Below are positions 27,401 to 36,791 of a stretch of DNA of 64,000 bases, piece by piece. The stretch's first letter is position 1; every line of letters starts with the position of its first letter. Made by a program: the position numbers and the translations under genes. The notes below the pieces were generated by a model that worked only from the letters and a program-made list of their open reading frames with translations, did not search any database and was not told the origin of the DNA. The DNA comes from an uncultured Saprospiraceae bacterium (GTDB taxonomy: Bacteria; Bacteroidota; Bacteroidia; Chitinophagales; Saprospiraceae), in NCBI GenBank assembly GCA_938045585.1, contig CALIAU010000022.1, positions 1 through 64,000 on the forward strand. Direction: 5' to 3'.

Positions 27401-28752
27401 TGCAACAACAGGTCATAACATATTTAAATGAAAAAACGATGGCCGCCCCGTTAGCGGTCTTTCGTATTTTATTTGGCCTTCTCATGGTATTCAGCCTCAT
27501 TCGATTTTGGTATTATGATTGGATAGCAAAGTTTTATATTTTACCCAAAACCCACTTTCATTACTACGGTTTTGAATGGGTGCAAGTACCTGGGAATTGG
27601 ACCTATCTACTGTTTATAATTTGTGGATTCTCTGCCTTATTTTTCGCCATAGGGTTCAAGTACCGAATTTCTATTGTAGTCTTTTTCCTCAGCTTTAGCT
27701 ACATAGAACTCATGGATAAAACCACCTATCTAAATCATTACTACTTTGTCTCGCTTGTTGCCTTTCTCCTCATTTGGATTCCGGCACATGTGCATTTTTC
27801 TGTAGACGCGCATAGAAATAGTACACTGCGTTGTGAATTTGTTCCACGTTGGTACCTGACGGCCTTGCAGGCTATGATCTCTATAGTATACATCTATGCA
27901 GGACTCGCTAAACTGAATAAAGATTGGATGCTTGATGCACTACCTTTAAGTATCTGGTTACGGAGTAAGGTAGACCTACCCCTTATAGGTCAGATTATGG
28001 ACGAACGCTGGTTACACTTCATGTTTAGCTGGGGTGGCGCATTATATGATCTATGTATTGTCTTTTTTCTTATCTGGTCACGAACCAGAATATTTGCCTT
28101 TGTTATCGTCTTGTTTTTTCACCTCATGACTAAGATCTTGTTCCCCATAGGAATGTTTCCCTATCTAATGATTACAGCGACACTCTTGTTTTTTAGTGGG
28201 GAATTCCACACGAGGATACTGAAAGGGGTTTCAAAACTTTGTAGTATTTCCTACAAGAAGTTTTGTAATGGCATAAGCTTTAGATCGGAGAAATACATGC
28301 AAAATTTGACCGTCAGTGTTTTTACTGTTTTTTTTCTTTTACAAGTTTTAATTCCTCTGCGCGGCTTCGCCTATCCCGGTAATATGTTTTGGACAGAACA
28401 AGGCTATCGATTCTCCTGGCGCGTTATGCTTATGGAAAAAACAGCCTATGCAAATTTCAAGGTAGTGGATAGCCTAAGTGGAAAAAGATTCTATGTTCAA
28501 AACGAAGACTTCCTAACAGCCTTCCAGCAAAAGCAAATGGCAACCCAAGCAGATTTTATGATAGAATACGCACACTATCTAGCAGATCATTTTGAAAGCC
28601 AAGGGCATGAAAATTTGCAAATATTTGTTGAAAGCTATGCCTCGTTAAATGGTAGAAAAAGTCAGGTCTATATGGATCCCAATGTTGACCTGCTTACCTT
28701 AAAAGATGATTGGAAACACAGATCGTATATTAAAGCACTAAAAGATGATTAG
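27400..28752 (+). CDS. HTTM-domain membrane protein (vitamin-K-dependent gamma-carboxylase-like)
   Basis: This 450-residue integral membrane protein of the HTTM family has many hydrophobic segments through about residue 320 and a soluble tail. Visible family words are APLAVFRILFGLLMVFSLIRFWYYDW, MDKTTYLNHYYFVSL, IYAGLAKLNKDWM and FHLMTKILFPIGMFPYLM. HTTM was defined from gamma-glutamyl carboxylases; the bacterial members here are uncharacterised, and carboxylation cannot be claimed. The track-like frame begins at TTG 27397, but the ATG at 27400, overlapping the imelysin stop as TGATG, is the natural start. It overlaps the TonB receptor gene by eight bases. Confidence 0.8.
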   Translation: MQQQVITYLNEKTMAAPLAVFRILFGLLMVFSLIRFWYYDWIAKFYILPKTHFHYYGFEWVQVPGNWTYLLFIICGFSALFFAIGFKYRISIVVFFLSFSYIELMDKTTYLNHYYFVSLVAFLLIWIPAHVHFSVDAHRNSTLRCEFVPRWYLTALQAMISIVYIYAGLAKLNKDWMLDALPLSIWLRSKVDLPLIGQIMDERWLHFMFSWGGALYDLCIVFFLIWSRTRIFAFVIVLFFHLMTKILFPIGMFPYLMITATLLFFSGEFHTRILKGVSKLCSISYKKFCNGISFRSEKYMQNLTVSVFTVFFLLQVLIPLRGFAYPGNMFWTEQGYRFSWRVMLMEKTAYANFKVVDSLSGKRFYVQNEDFLTAFQQKQMATQADFMIEYAHYLADHFESQGHENLQIFVESYASLNGRKSQVYMDPNVDLLTLKDDWKHRSYIKALKDD

Positions 28753-31210
28753 ATGTCTTGCCATCATATGCGGACTATTCTTATCGTGCTTGACTAACGC
28801 ACAGATACAGGGGATTGTTCTTGATCAGAGCAGTCAAACCCCAATAGCAGATGCTGAGCTGCTTGAACTCAGTACAGGTATCAGTTGCTTTACAGACTCA
28901 GAAGGGAAGTTCCTTTTGGAAACCATAAATACACTCTCTACCCAATTTATTATCTATAAAGAAGGCTACCAAGTCTTAGATGTTATTTTGGGACAAGTAA
29001 AAGATGAATATATATTCCAGCTCGAGAAATTACAAGTTGAATTGTCTGGAGTTGAGCTGATAGCGCAACGCAAAGAAATATTCGCTACCAAAAAATTAAA
29101 AGACATTGACGGTACTTCTATTTACGCCGGAAAGAAAACAGAGGTAGTTGTCCTGGATCTTATAAAGGCAAACACGGCTGCTAATGTAAGTAGACAGGTC
29201 TATGCACAGATCAGTGGACTTAATATTTATGAAGGCTCTGATGGAGGGGTTCAACTCAACATTGGTGGAAGAGGACTGGACCCGAATAGGACCTCTAATT
29301 TTAATACCCGCCAAAATGGTTATGACATTAGTGCTGACGTATTAGGTTACCCAGAAAATTACTATACGCCACCCTCAGATGCCTTGGAAGAAATTAGAAT
29401 ACTGCGTGGTGCCAGTTCTTTACAGTATGGGACTCAGTTTGGAGGCTTAATAGATTTTAGAATTCGCAAAATCCCAAGATTCAAAACCTGGGATATCCGT
29501 ACAAAGCAAACGAAAGGTTCTTTTGGATTCTACAATAGCTTTAATGCCCTCAGTTATAACAACAAGAACTTTGCTATTGATGCCTTTTATAATTATAAGC
29601 AGGGTGATGGGTATCGAAATAATAGTGTGTTTACGGCGCACAATGCCTTTATTGCTACTCGTTTCTTTTTATCAAAGAAAACACAACTAGATCTCGAGTT
29701 TAGCTACTTTAATTATTTGGCAAAACAAGCTGGTGGATTGACAGATGTACAATTTGCAGAAAATTCAAGACTCAGTACCAGAGATCGGAATTGGTTTCTT
29801 GTAGATTGGCAGCTCTATAATGCTAAGCTACATCATGACTTTACTAAGGATAGTCGACTAGAGCTTAACCTGTTTGCCCTGAATGCGAAAAGAAATTCTG
29901 TAGGCTTCCGCGGAAATCCAATAGTGCTAAACGAAAACCCCATCTTGGCACTTGATGAACAAAACAATGCCGGAGAATATGTAAATCCACGTGACCTTAT
30001 TTTAGGAGAATTCCGTAACGCTGCACTTGAAATTAAACTCCTCAATAAATTTCAACTCAAACAGGTACTTGGAACCTGGCTGATAGGAGCGAAGTACTAT
30101 AAAGCAAACAATACATCTATCCAAGGCCCTGGCTCCATTGGAACAGATGCAAATTTTGAATTGCAAACTTCTAGTTTTCCGGACTATGCAAATCAATCTA
30201 ATTTTATCTTACCTAACTTGAATTTTGCTGCATTTACAGAAAGCATATTTTATCTGAATAACAATCTGTCAATTACTCCAGGACTGCGCTTAGAATATAT
30301 AAAAACCGAAAGTGAAGGAAGTTTTCAAGAAGTAGTTTACGACCTTGCCGGGAATCCATTAAGTAATACCAGCTTTGAAGAAACAACGAGTCTACTGCGT
30401 AGATTTCTAATTGCAGGTATTGGGATTGATTACAGCTTTGCAGAGCAACATAAATTTTCGATAAACCTCTCACAAAATTATCGCTCCGTAACCTTTAGCG
30501 ATATCCGAGTAACTAACCCTAGTTTTATAGTAGACGAAAACATTTCGGACGAGAAAGGATTTTCTCTGACAGCTGGCATCTCCGGAAGACTACAATCAAA
30601 GTTTTCTTACGATCTGAGTTTGTATTCGATCTTATATAATCAACGGATTGGTATCATCTTAGATGATAGGGCAAATAGAGTGCGTACTAACATTGGCGAT
30701 GCAATTATAGCAGGTACAGAATCTCTTATAAACTTCATTCCGTACCAAATAATCAAAAACGACAAAAAACTATTTCAAGTAAAGACCTTTTTAAATACTG
30801 CATTTACGCTTTCGGAATACCTCAATTCATTATCAAACAATGTGGTAGGGAATCAAGTAGAGTTCATCCCTCTGATAAATATAAAAACAGGTCTTACATT
30901 AGACTATAAAAATCTAAGCAGCTCTCTACAATATAGCTTTGTGTCAAAACAGTATACAGACGCACAAAATAGCCAAGCCTCTCTCAGTGATGATTTGCGA
31001 AGTGGAATAGTAGGTGAGATCCCTCAGTACCAAATTCTAGATCTATCATTGCGCTACGCATGGAACTCTGTGTCCTTAGAAGCAGGCATCAATAATCTTC
31101 TAGATGCAGCATACTTTACACGCCGTGCTACTGGCTATCCAGGTCCTGGTATAATACCTTCTGATGGAAGATCATTTTATTTGACTGCTGGCTATTCTTT
31201 TCAAGAATAA
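28745..31210 (+). CDS. TonB-dependent receptor of the imelysin/HTTM operon
   Basis: The 821-residue receptor has a signal peptide (to about residue 19, LTNAQ) and a carboxypeptidase-regulatory-like domain (about 20-100, VLDQSSQTPIADAELLELS). A plug follows (about 110-240: AQISGLNIYEGSDGGVQLNIGGRGLDPNR, ALEEIRILRGASSLQYGTQFGG), then a 22-strand-type barrel. The plug has the form seen in FecA/FhuA-like metal or siderophore receptors. In operon with DUF4856, imelysin and HTTM genes, it probably imports a metal complex or related ligand; the ligand is unknown. It is the last gene of the operon. Confidence 0.85.
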   Translation: MIRCLAIICGLFLSCLTNAQIQGIVLDQSSQTPIADAELLELSTGISCFTDSEGKFLLETINTLSTQFIIYKEGYQVLDVILGQVKDEYIFQLEKLQVELSGVELIAQRKEIFATKKLKDIDGTSIYAGKKTEVVVLDLIKANTAANVSRQVYAQISGLNIYEGSDGGVQLNIGGRGLDPNRTSNFNTRQNGYDISADVLGYPENYYTPPSDALEEIRILRGASSLQYGTQFGGLIDFRIRKIPRFKTWDIRTKQTKGSFGFYNSFNALSYNNKNFAIDAFYNYKQGDGYRNNSVFTAHNAFIATRFFLSKKTQLDLEFSYFNYLAKQAGGLTDVQFAENSRLSTRDRNWFLVDWQLYNAKLHHDFTKDSRLELNLFALNAKRNSVGFRGNPIVLNENPILALDEQNNAGEYVNPRDLILGEFRNAALEIKLLNKFQLKQVLGTWLIGAKYYKANNTSIQGPGSIGTDANFELQTSSFPDYANQSNFILPNLNFAAFTESIFYLNNNLSITPGLRLEYIKTESEGSFQEVVYDLAGNPLSNTSFEETTSLLRRFLIAGIGIDYSFAEQHKFSINLSQNYRSVTFSDIRVTNPSFIVDENISDEKGFSLTAGISGRLQSKFSYDLSLYSILYNQRIGIILDDRANRVRTNIGDAIIAGTESLINFIPYQIIKNDKKLFQVKTFLNTAFTLSEYLNSLSNNVVGNQVEFIPLINIKTGLTLDYKNLSSSLQYSFVSKQYTDAQNSQASLSDDLRSGIVGEIPQYQILDLSLRYAWNSVSLEAGINNLLDAAYFTRRATGYPGPGIIPSDGRSFYLTAGYSFQE

Positions 31211-31384
31211 ACTCATGGTTACCTGTTTTTCTAGATGTATTTCCCTGCTTTTATCCTCCCTTTAAAAGTAGAATCAATCAACAGCAATTTTTTTTATAAA
31301 TAAATACTGCTAGCCATTTACCTTTTCTATTACCAGACCACTAAGGTAGGTAAACTCTATTTTAACTAACCAATAAAATGCATT

Positions 31385-32638
31385 ATGAATAACTTTTTAC
31401 TCGTACTTATATTCACTTTAACTTCAGTACATTTCGCTACAGCGCAATATTGTAGTGCTAGTAGTAGCATCTCAAGCTTCGAATGGATTGAACGCGTCAG
31501 TTTTGGCTTTGACAAACAAGAAACAGGAAATAATGGAGGCTACTATGATGGCGTATTAGATGCCCCCATGCACGCAAGTATAGGTGAATGTTTTTATGTG
31601 ACCGCAGAACCTGGCTATTCAGGTTTTGAATATACTGAGTACTGGGGAATATGGATGGACTTTAACCAAGATGGTGACTATAATGATACAGGAGAAAATG
31701 TCTTCCTTAGTAGTACACCAACAAATTACGGGATGTCTTCTTCCATTACAATACCCGACTGGGCACCAGCAGGATGGACGCAAATGCGTGTTATTATGAA
31801 ATGGGGGTCTGCACCTACTCCATGTGGAAGCTTTAGCTATGGAGAGGTAGAAGATTATTCGTTGTATATCGAAGATGGATTATATTCATGTGAGAATGAT
31901 GGTGCGAATAGTACTTGGGAATGGATTGATGGGGTAGGCGTAGGAGACTTGTATCTGTTCAATGGAATCAACGATGGCTTTCATGCAGACTATTGCCAAT
32001 TATATACCACTGATCTGAGTGATGATTTATTTATCTCTTGGACTCCAGGCTACTTCGGTACTGTCTATGAAGAATTTGTCAAGGTCAGCTTTGATGCAAA
32101 CAATGATAACTTTTTTAGTGCTGCTGAGACGCAAAGTTTTTCAGGCTTAGATGGACCGGGAAATGTGACCTTCCCATTAGACCCTTCGATAGAACCAAAC
32201 GTATGTCACCGTTTCCGAATCCAGTTATCCTATTATGATAGCGAGCTTTGCCATTATTTCACGTATGGCGAAGTAGAGGAATATGCTGTATACATAACCG
32301 ACCTCTACAATATACACGCACTCGCAGATCCTAGTGCTGAGACCAGAAGAAAACATAACGATGGCGACCCAAGACAGATGAAGCTAAGTACTGTAGAGCT
32401 GTATCCTAACCCTGCAAGAGATAATGCAACATTGGAATTTACTGGAGCAAATACTGAAGAATCAGCAAATATTAGCCTTTTAGATATCACAGGTAAAGTA
32501 TTACTTAGAGATACTAAAAAAGAGTTTGAGCTAACAAAACAGTTGGATCTTAGCAGTATACAAAATGGTACATATATTATCCAAATCAGATATGCGAATC
32601 ACATTGAAACAAAATCCATTATAATCACCAGAAAATAA
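31385..32638 (+). CDS. GEVED-domain surface protein with T9SS sorting domain
   Basis: The 417-residue secreted protein starts with a signal peptide (to about residue 20). It has two GEVED domains: residues about 20-165 (WMDFNQDGDYND, SYGEVEDYSLYI) and about 170-310 (SFDANNDNFF, TYGEVEEYAVYI). A C-terminal T9SS type A sorting domain (about 338-417, VELYPNPARDNATLEF, NGTYIIQI) follows a linker. The signal and sorting domain predict export through the inner membrane and then T9SS-dependent secretion and cell-surface attachment. The GEVED domains are of unknown binding function. A strong terminator follows. Confidence 0.85.
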   Translation: MNNFLLVLIFTLTSVHFATAQYCSASSSISSFEWIERVSFGFDKQETGNNGGYYDGVLDAPMHASIGECFYVTAEPGYSGFEYTEYWGIWMDFNQDGDYNDTGENVFLSSTPTNYGMSSSITIPDWAPAGWTQMRVIMKWGSAPTPCGSFSYGEVEDYSLYIEDGLYSCENDGANSTWEWIDGVGVGDLYLFNGINDGFHADYCQLYTTDLSDDLFISWTPGYFGTVYEEFVKVSFDANNDNFFSAAETQSFSGLDGPGNVTFPLDPSIEPNVCHRFRIQLSYYDSELCHYFTYGEVEEYAVYITDLYNIHALADPSAETRRKHNDGDPRQMKLSTVELYPNPARDNATLEFTGANTEESANISLLDITGKVLLRDTKKEFELTKQLDLSSIQNGTYIIQIRYANHIETKSIIITRK

Positions 32639-32666
32639 ATAGAATAATTTAAACTCAATAATGTGC

Positions 32667-32704
32667 GTCGGGTTCATCGTATACGATGGACCCGCTTAAT
32701 TTTT
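32667..32704 (+). terminator. Intrinsic terminator after the GEVED/T9SS gene
   Basis: CGGGTTCATCG (32669-32679) pairs with CGATGGACCCG (32684-32694), an 11-bp stem with one G-T pair and a TATA loop, followed by a T-rich tail. It separates two convergent genes. Confidence 0.75.
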
Positions 32705-32718
32705 ATGCCATGTAGAAC

Positions 32719-33195
32719 TTAAAATGGACAATCGCCAGGAAGAGGTTCTTGTTCCTCTAATCCAATAGCAAAATCGGCTGCAAGAGAATCCTGCACTAAT
32801 CCATCATTCAAGACGATTCCTTTAAACACCTGAGTACCATAAGAGAGATTATTCATATGCGCCCTTACTATTATAGTATCTGTAGGACCCACTTGCACAG
32901 GACCCCCACTTCTTGTAAATGGTTGTTCGTTTACATGACTATGCCCGAGTATGCGCCTATATACCAACTCACCTTCGGGAGTAATCACCTCCCACCAGTT
33001 AGCGTATTGATCACAACCCGTATCTGGACTCTCAATCGTAACACTTAGTGTATAATCATTTGGTCCACCGGTACACTCTACTTGGATGATTTTAGCAGAC
33101 TCTTGGGAGTTAGCATTCATGTCTTCTGAGTTTTCACTGTCGCACGCAACGCATAATAAAAGGAGCAGTGGTAAAAAGGAACAAAATTTATTCAT
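32719..33195 (-). CDS. Hypothetical lipoprotein
   Basis: The product (158 residues from ATG 33195) has a lipoprotein signal (MNKFCSFLPLLLLLCVAC). A TTG at 33213 gives six more residues but the ATG fits the signal better. The mature part is beta-rich (YTLSVTIES, WWEVITPEGELVYRRIL, DTIIVRAHM) and ends ..PGDCPF. I do not recognise the family. The paired cysteines (VECTGG, TGCDQY, GDCPF) may form disulfides. It is convergent with the GEVED gene. Confidence 0.65.
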   Translation of the reverse strand: MNKFCSFLPLLLLLCVACDSENSEDMNANSQESAKIIQVECTGGPNDYTLSVTIESPDTGCDQYANWWEVITPEGELVYRRILGHSHVNEQPFTRSGGPVQVGPTDTIIVRAHMNNLSYGTQVFKGIVLNDGLVQDSLAADFAIGLEEQEPLPGDCPF

Positions 33196-33296
33196 AAAGT
33201 AAAATTTAATCAATCTCCATAATTACATCAAAATTAACTTAGAAAGTATCTAAGAATTGTCGCCAAGCCCATTTTTTTGTCTTTTTAGAAAAGGCC

Positions 33297-33335
33297 CTAA
33301 ATCTAGCGTCTAACGTCTAGATTCTAGCGTCTATC
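33297..33335. repeat. Second copy of the (A)TCTAGCGTCT short repeat
   Basis: The text AAATCTAGCGTCTAACGTCT followed by AGATTCTAGCGTCT matches the words seen at 8898-8943. It lies just downstream of yaaA. Confidence 0.5.
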
Positions 33336-33339
33336 TAAG

Positions 33340-34104
33340 CTATCGCACAAAATACATCTCACTATCATTACTAATAGCAGCATCAAATCTATACTCCTCC
33401 ACATTAAATGTCTCCAAAGCACGCGGAGTTTTGATCTTATTTTCTATGACATAACGCGCCATAAGCCCACGTGCTTTTTTCGCATCAAAGGAGATAAATT
33501 TCATTTTACCATCCTTGATATTTCTGAAATGAATATCCAGTACAGGTTTTTTAAGCTTCGTTCTATTTATTGCCCCAAAATATTCCTGGCTAGCAAGATT
33601 GAGTACATATTCCGATTGCGTATCTTTTAGATCCTTATTCACCTTTCTAGTAATCTTATCACCCCAAAATGCATATAAGTCTTTCCCTTTTTCATTCTTC
33701 AGCTTTGTTCCCATTTCTAAACGGTAGGGTTGTATGAGATCCATTGGTTTTAGATAACCATACATACCAGATAAGATGCGTAAATGAGCCTGTGCAAATC
33801 CCAATTCTTTTTTCTTAAACTCTCTTCCGCGCAGCCCCTGATAAACACCACCATCAAAAGTAAAAATAGCAGCCGTACTGCTCTTTTCTGTATGCGTTTT
33901 TTTGAATGCTTGGAAGCGATGATAATTCTGCTCAGCAAGCTTATCACTGATATGCATTAATTTTTTTATGTCCTTTTGTTGATAAACCTTCAGCACAGCT
34001 GCTAAGGCAAATGCATCTTTCCTAAAATCTGCTTGGCTTGTACCGATAGGCGAGGGGAGTCGCTCTGTATTTAAAGTCTTTGCTGGAGAAAGTAAAATTA
34101 TCAT
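33340..34104 (-). CDS. yaaA: Peroxide stress protein YaaA
   Basis: This 254-residue protein of the DUF328/UPF0246 family begins with the diagnostic MIILLSPAKTLN and has FTFDGGVYQGL, GLRGREF-like and the NLASQEYFGA segments. In E. coli YaaA lowers intracellular free iron during peroxide stress, and the fold is a DNA-binding-like one; a similar protective role here is carried over. It is cytoplasmic with no signal. It stands between the secreted-protein cassette and a lipoprotein gene, with no obvious partner. Confidence 0.9.
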   Translation of the reverse strand: MIILLSPAKTLNTERLPSPIGTSQADFRKDAFALAAVLKVYQQKDIKKLMHISDKLAEQNYHRFQAFKKTHTEKSSTAAIFTFDGGVYQGLRGREFKKKELGFAQAHLRILSGMYGYLKPMDLIQPYRLEMGTKLKNEKGKDLYAFWGDKITRKVNKDLKDTQSEYVLNLASQEYFGAINRTKLKKPVLDIHFRNIKDGKMKFISFDAKKARGLMARYVIENKIKTPRALETFNVEEYRFDAAISNDSEMYFVR

Positions 34105-34197
34105 ATTTCTATTTTAATATAAGCTTACAACGAGCTACGCTTACTAGAGTTCAAAGAAAAGCAAAGTTTTGAAAAACTAAATATCTGGAGCTAAAAT

Positions 34198-34995
34198 CTA
34201 TCTAAAAATAAACAGTTTTTGCGTAGAAAGAATCGCCTGCTTATTATTTAAAAACTGTACAATATAGACACCAGCTGGAATCCGCTTTATACTTAGCTGA
34301 GCATCTTGTTCCACGGTTTCACTTAGTAGGATTTCACCCTGTAGGTTTATCATCTCTATACTACTAACCCCCTCTACTAAATCAACTTGAATCTGATCAG
34401 TAGCTGGATTAGGAAATACAGTACTTTGAAGATCAGGAAGAAGTGCATTATCTACACTTACCATGGTACTGTCTCCAACAGAATAGCTACATACCTGATG
34501 ATAGTCATTGTCTTTATTATTGCAGTTATTCCCAATCAGAATGCCAGATGGTATAATATTAGTACGTATGCAATGCACACCTGTTTCTTCAGTATCCGTC
34601 GAGTATTCTCCAATTTCACTTTCTTCTCGCACCTCATAGCTTACAGTAAATTCAAAGCAGCCTGCTGGTATGGTAGTAAATTGTTCTGCGATCGAACAAT
34701 TAAAAAAGCTGCCCATTTGGAAATAACTCATTGCGGAGCCTTCAAATACCGTAACCTGTAATAGATTATTTACAGCAGGGCAGAAGTTGATTCGCACTCC
34801 ACCATTCGGATCCATGGGCAATGCTTCTTCTCGATTACAAATCGTCCAGCTTATTTCATTTGCCTCTTCTAAGTCCAAGGGCTCTACCTCAAAGTCACCT
34901 CCTTCAATGTCTAGTTCGTAGCATTGTGCATACATAGAGAAACTAGTATAAATAAGTAATAAGCAGATAGTATATATTTTCTTGTGTAACATCAT
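34198..34995 (-). CDS. Cassette protein B3: secreted eight-cysteine domain with T9SS sorting domain
   Basis: The 265-residue protein is the third B gene of the repeated cassette. After a signal peptide (MMLHKKIY..MYAQ) it has the B domain (about 24-175) with eight cysteines in the contexts QCYEL, TICNR, INFCP, FFNCS, AGCFE, VHCIR, NNCNN and QVCSY. A T9SS sorting domain follows (about 190-265, STVFPNPATDQIQV, PAGVYIVQF). It lacks the roughly 80-residue module between them found in B1 and B2. It lies 22 bases after A3. I know no named family for the B domain; export and surface attachment are inferred from signal and sorting domain. Confidence 0.75.
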   Translation of the reverse strand: MMLHKKIYTICLLLIYTSFSMYAQCYELDIEGGDFEVEPLDLEEANEISWTICNREEALPMDPNGGVRINFCPAVNNLLQVTVFEGSAMSYFQMGSFFNCSIAEQFTTIPAGCFEFTVSYEVREESEIGEYSTDTEETGVHCIRTNIIPSGILIGNNCNNKDNDYHQVCSYSVGDSTMVSVDNALLPDLQSTVFPNPATDQIQVDLVEGVSSIEMINLQGEILLSETVEQDAQLSIKRIPAGVYIVQFLNNKQAILSTQKLFIFR

Positions 34996-35017
34996 TTCAA
35001 TTTTTGAAAGCCAAAGC

Positions 35018-35548
35018 CTATTTGATAAAGTGTGTGATGGCTTCTACGTCTACATTATTACTTTCGTTTGTATCTCCACCGCTGCCACTTGCTATGGATA
35101 CTGTATACACAACTTCTCCATCTTCCTGGGTATCATAATTAAAAATAAAACCTATGGAAGATTTTCCATTAGCGGGAATCGTATCTTCTAAGGTAAAAAC
35201 ATGAAAGTCTGGATCGGAGTCATCATAGGTCCAAACTGCATTATTTACAATATAAAGACCTGCGATCGCCAAGGAGGGGTCATATACAAAGTCTAAATTG
35301 TCATCCTTCTCTAAACGAATCGTGATCGTCCCGACTGTTGCATCGCCAGCCACCTCATACACATCTATAATTCCAAACTCGAAGGTATTACCATCCATTA
35401 TTGAGGAGAGAATATTAAAGGTACAGGCAAGGTCGGGAATGAGTAAGGGAGGATTCTTTATATTAGCTGCCTGCGCAGGCAAACAAATACTAAACATAAA
35501 TATAAACAAGAAAGCTACCGGTAGAAATTTCTGAATTCCCTTTTTCAT
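35018..35548 (-). CDS. Cassette protein A3: secreted DUF11-like protein
   Basis: The 176-residue protein has a signal peptide (KKGIQKFLP..PAQA). A single domain (about 35-176) starts IPDLACTFNILSSIMDG, with IIDVYEVAGDAT, DFVYDPSL, IVNNAVWTYDD and a closing SGSGGDTNESNNVDV. The beta-sandwich pattern resembles DUF11/CARDB-type folds. It has no T9SS sorting domain, so it must reach or leave the surface another way or stay periplasmic. It shares the runs LNILSSIMDG (here FNILSSIMDG) and IIDVYEVAGDAT with A1. B3 follows 22 bases downstream. Confidence 0.7.
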   Translation of the reverse strand: MKKGIQKFLPVAFLFIFMFSICLPAQAANIKNPPLLIPDLACTFNILSSIMDGNTFEFGIIDVYEVAGDATVGTITIRLEKDDNLDFVYDPSLAIAGLYIVNNAVWTYDDSDPDFHVFTLEDTIPANGKSSIGFIFNYDTQEDGEVVYTVSIASGSGGDTNESNNVDVEAITHFIK

Positions 35549-35616
35549 CTGTGGATTAATTTTCTACAAGTTAGGCTTTAACAACTTTGTCCAGAACAAT
35601 AATGTACAGATTTAAC

Positions 35617-35647
35617 AAAAAAAAAGCAAGAACCTTAGGTCCTTGCT
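35617..35647 (-). terminator. Intrinsic terminator after cassette 2 (A2-B2)
   Basis: On the minus strand GCAAGGACCTAAGGTTCTTGC folds into a stem with two mismatches, followed by nine T. It lies 75 bases after the B2 stop and before A3, so A2-B2 forms its own transcript. Confidence 0.75.
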
Positions 35648-35721
35648 CTGATATCTCAATCTCCTTTTTTATTTAGACAATGTTCTAGGGTGTCTGCTCT
35701 TCTGTTTATATATCACCAATA

Positions 35722-36777
35722 CTATTTTTTTACATACAGCTTTTCAGTAAATTTTAAATTCCCTTGCTTGTTTAAAACAGTTACTGAATATGTGCCATCT
35801 AATATACCACCTAACTCAAAACGAGCACCTTCTTCAACGTCGAATTTTTTTACTTCCTTACCTTCAGTATTATACAAGTATACCTGATCGCCTACTTCAG
35901 TCCCAAAGATTTGAATAAAATCTGAACTAGGATTAGGGTAGAAACTAATTGATTTTTCCTCCCCATCAAATGCAAATACTCTAACTTCTGAATATTCAAA
36001 TGCCCCATCAAAATCTACTTGTTTTAACCTATAATAGTTAATACCTAGTGCTGGATCTGTATCTACAAACTGGTAGTCTAGTCTATCATTAGAATTTCCA
36101 TGACCTTCTATTCTGCCTATAGTTGTATATGTGCTGCCATCTTTCGAGTGCTCAATACTAAAAAAATCGTTGTTGACTTCCGATGCAGTTACCCATTCAA
36201 GTAAAGATTTAGAACCTACTTGCCTCGCTTCAAAACTGATCAACTCGACTGGAACATCAATATATAATGCCCAAGTACAATCCCATTCCTCATCATTTTC
36301 AGTGTCATTGCATGCATTCGCTATTAATATATTAGAAGGTATTATATTTGATTGTACGCAACTGAGCCCATCCTCTCCTCCTATAAATGAACCTGGAGAA
36401 TTTGAAGCATGTGGTAACACGGTTATTTCTATGGTAAAGCAGCCAGTTGGTATTGTAGCAGTTTGATCTAAAACCTCACAACCTGTTACATCAGAAAAAG
36501 AAAAATAAGGACTGCCAGTTCCTGAAAAATTGCTATTTAGATTGTAAATATAACTTTCAGCCAAACATATGTTGAGTTTAACTCCACCGTGTGGACCTAC
36601 AGGTAAAGGGTCTTCATTATTGCATATTTCCAAAGTGTACAGTTGGCTAAAATCTACTCCAAGTGGGGTATATTCAAATTCTCCACTGACTATTTCCAGA
36701 TCATAACATTGCGAGAATGAGAATTGTACTATTAGGCAAAGCAGGCTTGTAAAAATTATATGTTTTGAATATTTCAT
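35722..36777 (-). CDS. Cassette protein B2: secreted eight-cysteine domain, module and T9SS domain
   Basis: The 351-residue protein has a signal peptide (to about residue 22, FSFSQ). The B domain (about 23-170) has all eight cysteines (QCYDL, EICNN, LNICL, TGCEV, TGCFT, LSCVQ, NACND, WDCTW). A middle module (about 178-265: VELISFEARQV, VNNDFFSIEHSKDGSTY, GINYYRLKQVDFDG) is common before T9SS domains in this phylum. A C-terminal sorting domain follows (about 275-351: ISFYPNPSSDFIQIF, LDGTYSVTVL). It is the most divergent B copy in the first domain. It starts 14 bases after A2. Confidence 0.8.
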   Translation of the reverse strand: MKYSKHIIFTSLLCLIVQFSFSQCYDLEIVSGEFEYTPLGVDFSQLYTLEICNNEDPLPVGPHGGVKLNICLAESYIYNLNSNFSGTGSPYFSFSDVTGCEVLDQTATIPTGCFTIEITVLPHASNSPGSFIGGEDGLSCVQSNIIPSNILIANACNDTENDEEWDCTWALYIDVPVELISFEARQVGSKSLLEWVTASEVNNDFFSIEHSKDGSTYTTIGRIEGHGNSNDRLDYQFVDTDPALGINYYRLKQVDFDGAFEYSEVRVFAFDGEEKSISFYPNPSSDFIQIFGTEVGDQVYLYNTEGKEVKKFDVEEGARFELGGILDGTYSVTVLNKQGNLKFTEKLYVKK

Positions 36778-36791
36778 TTTCTCGAGTTATA

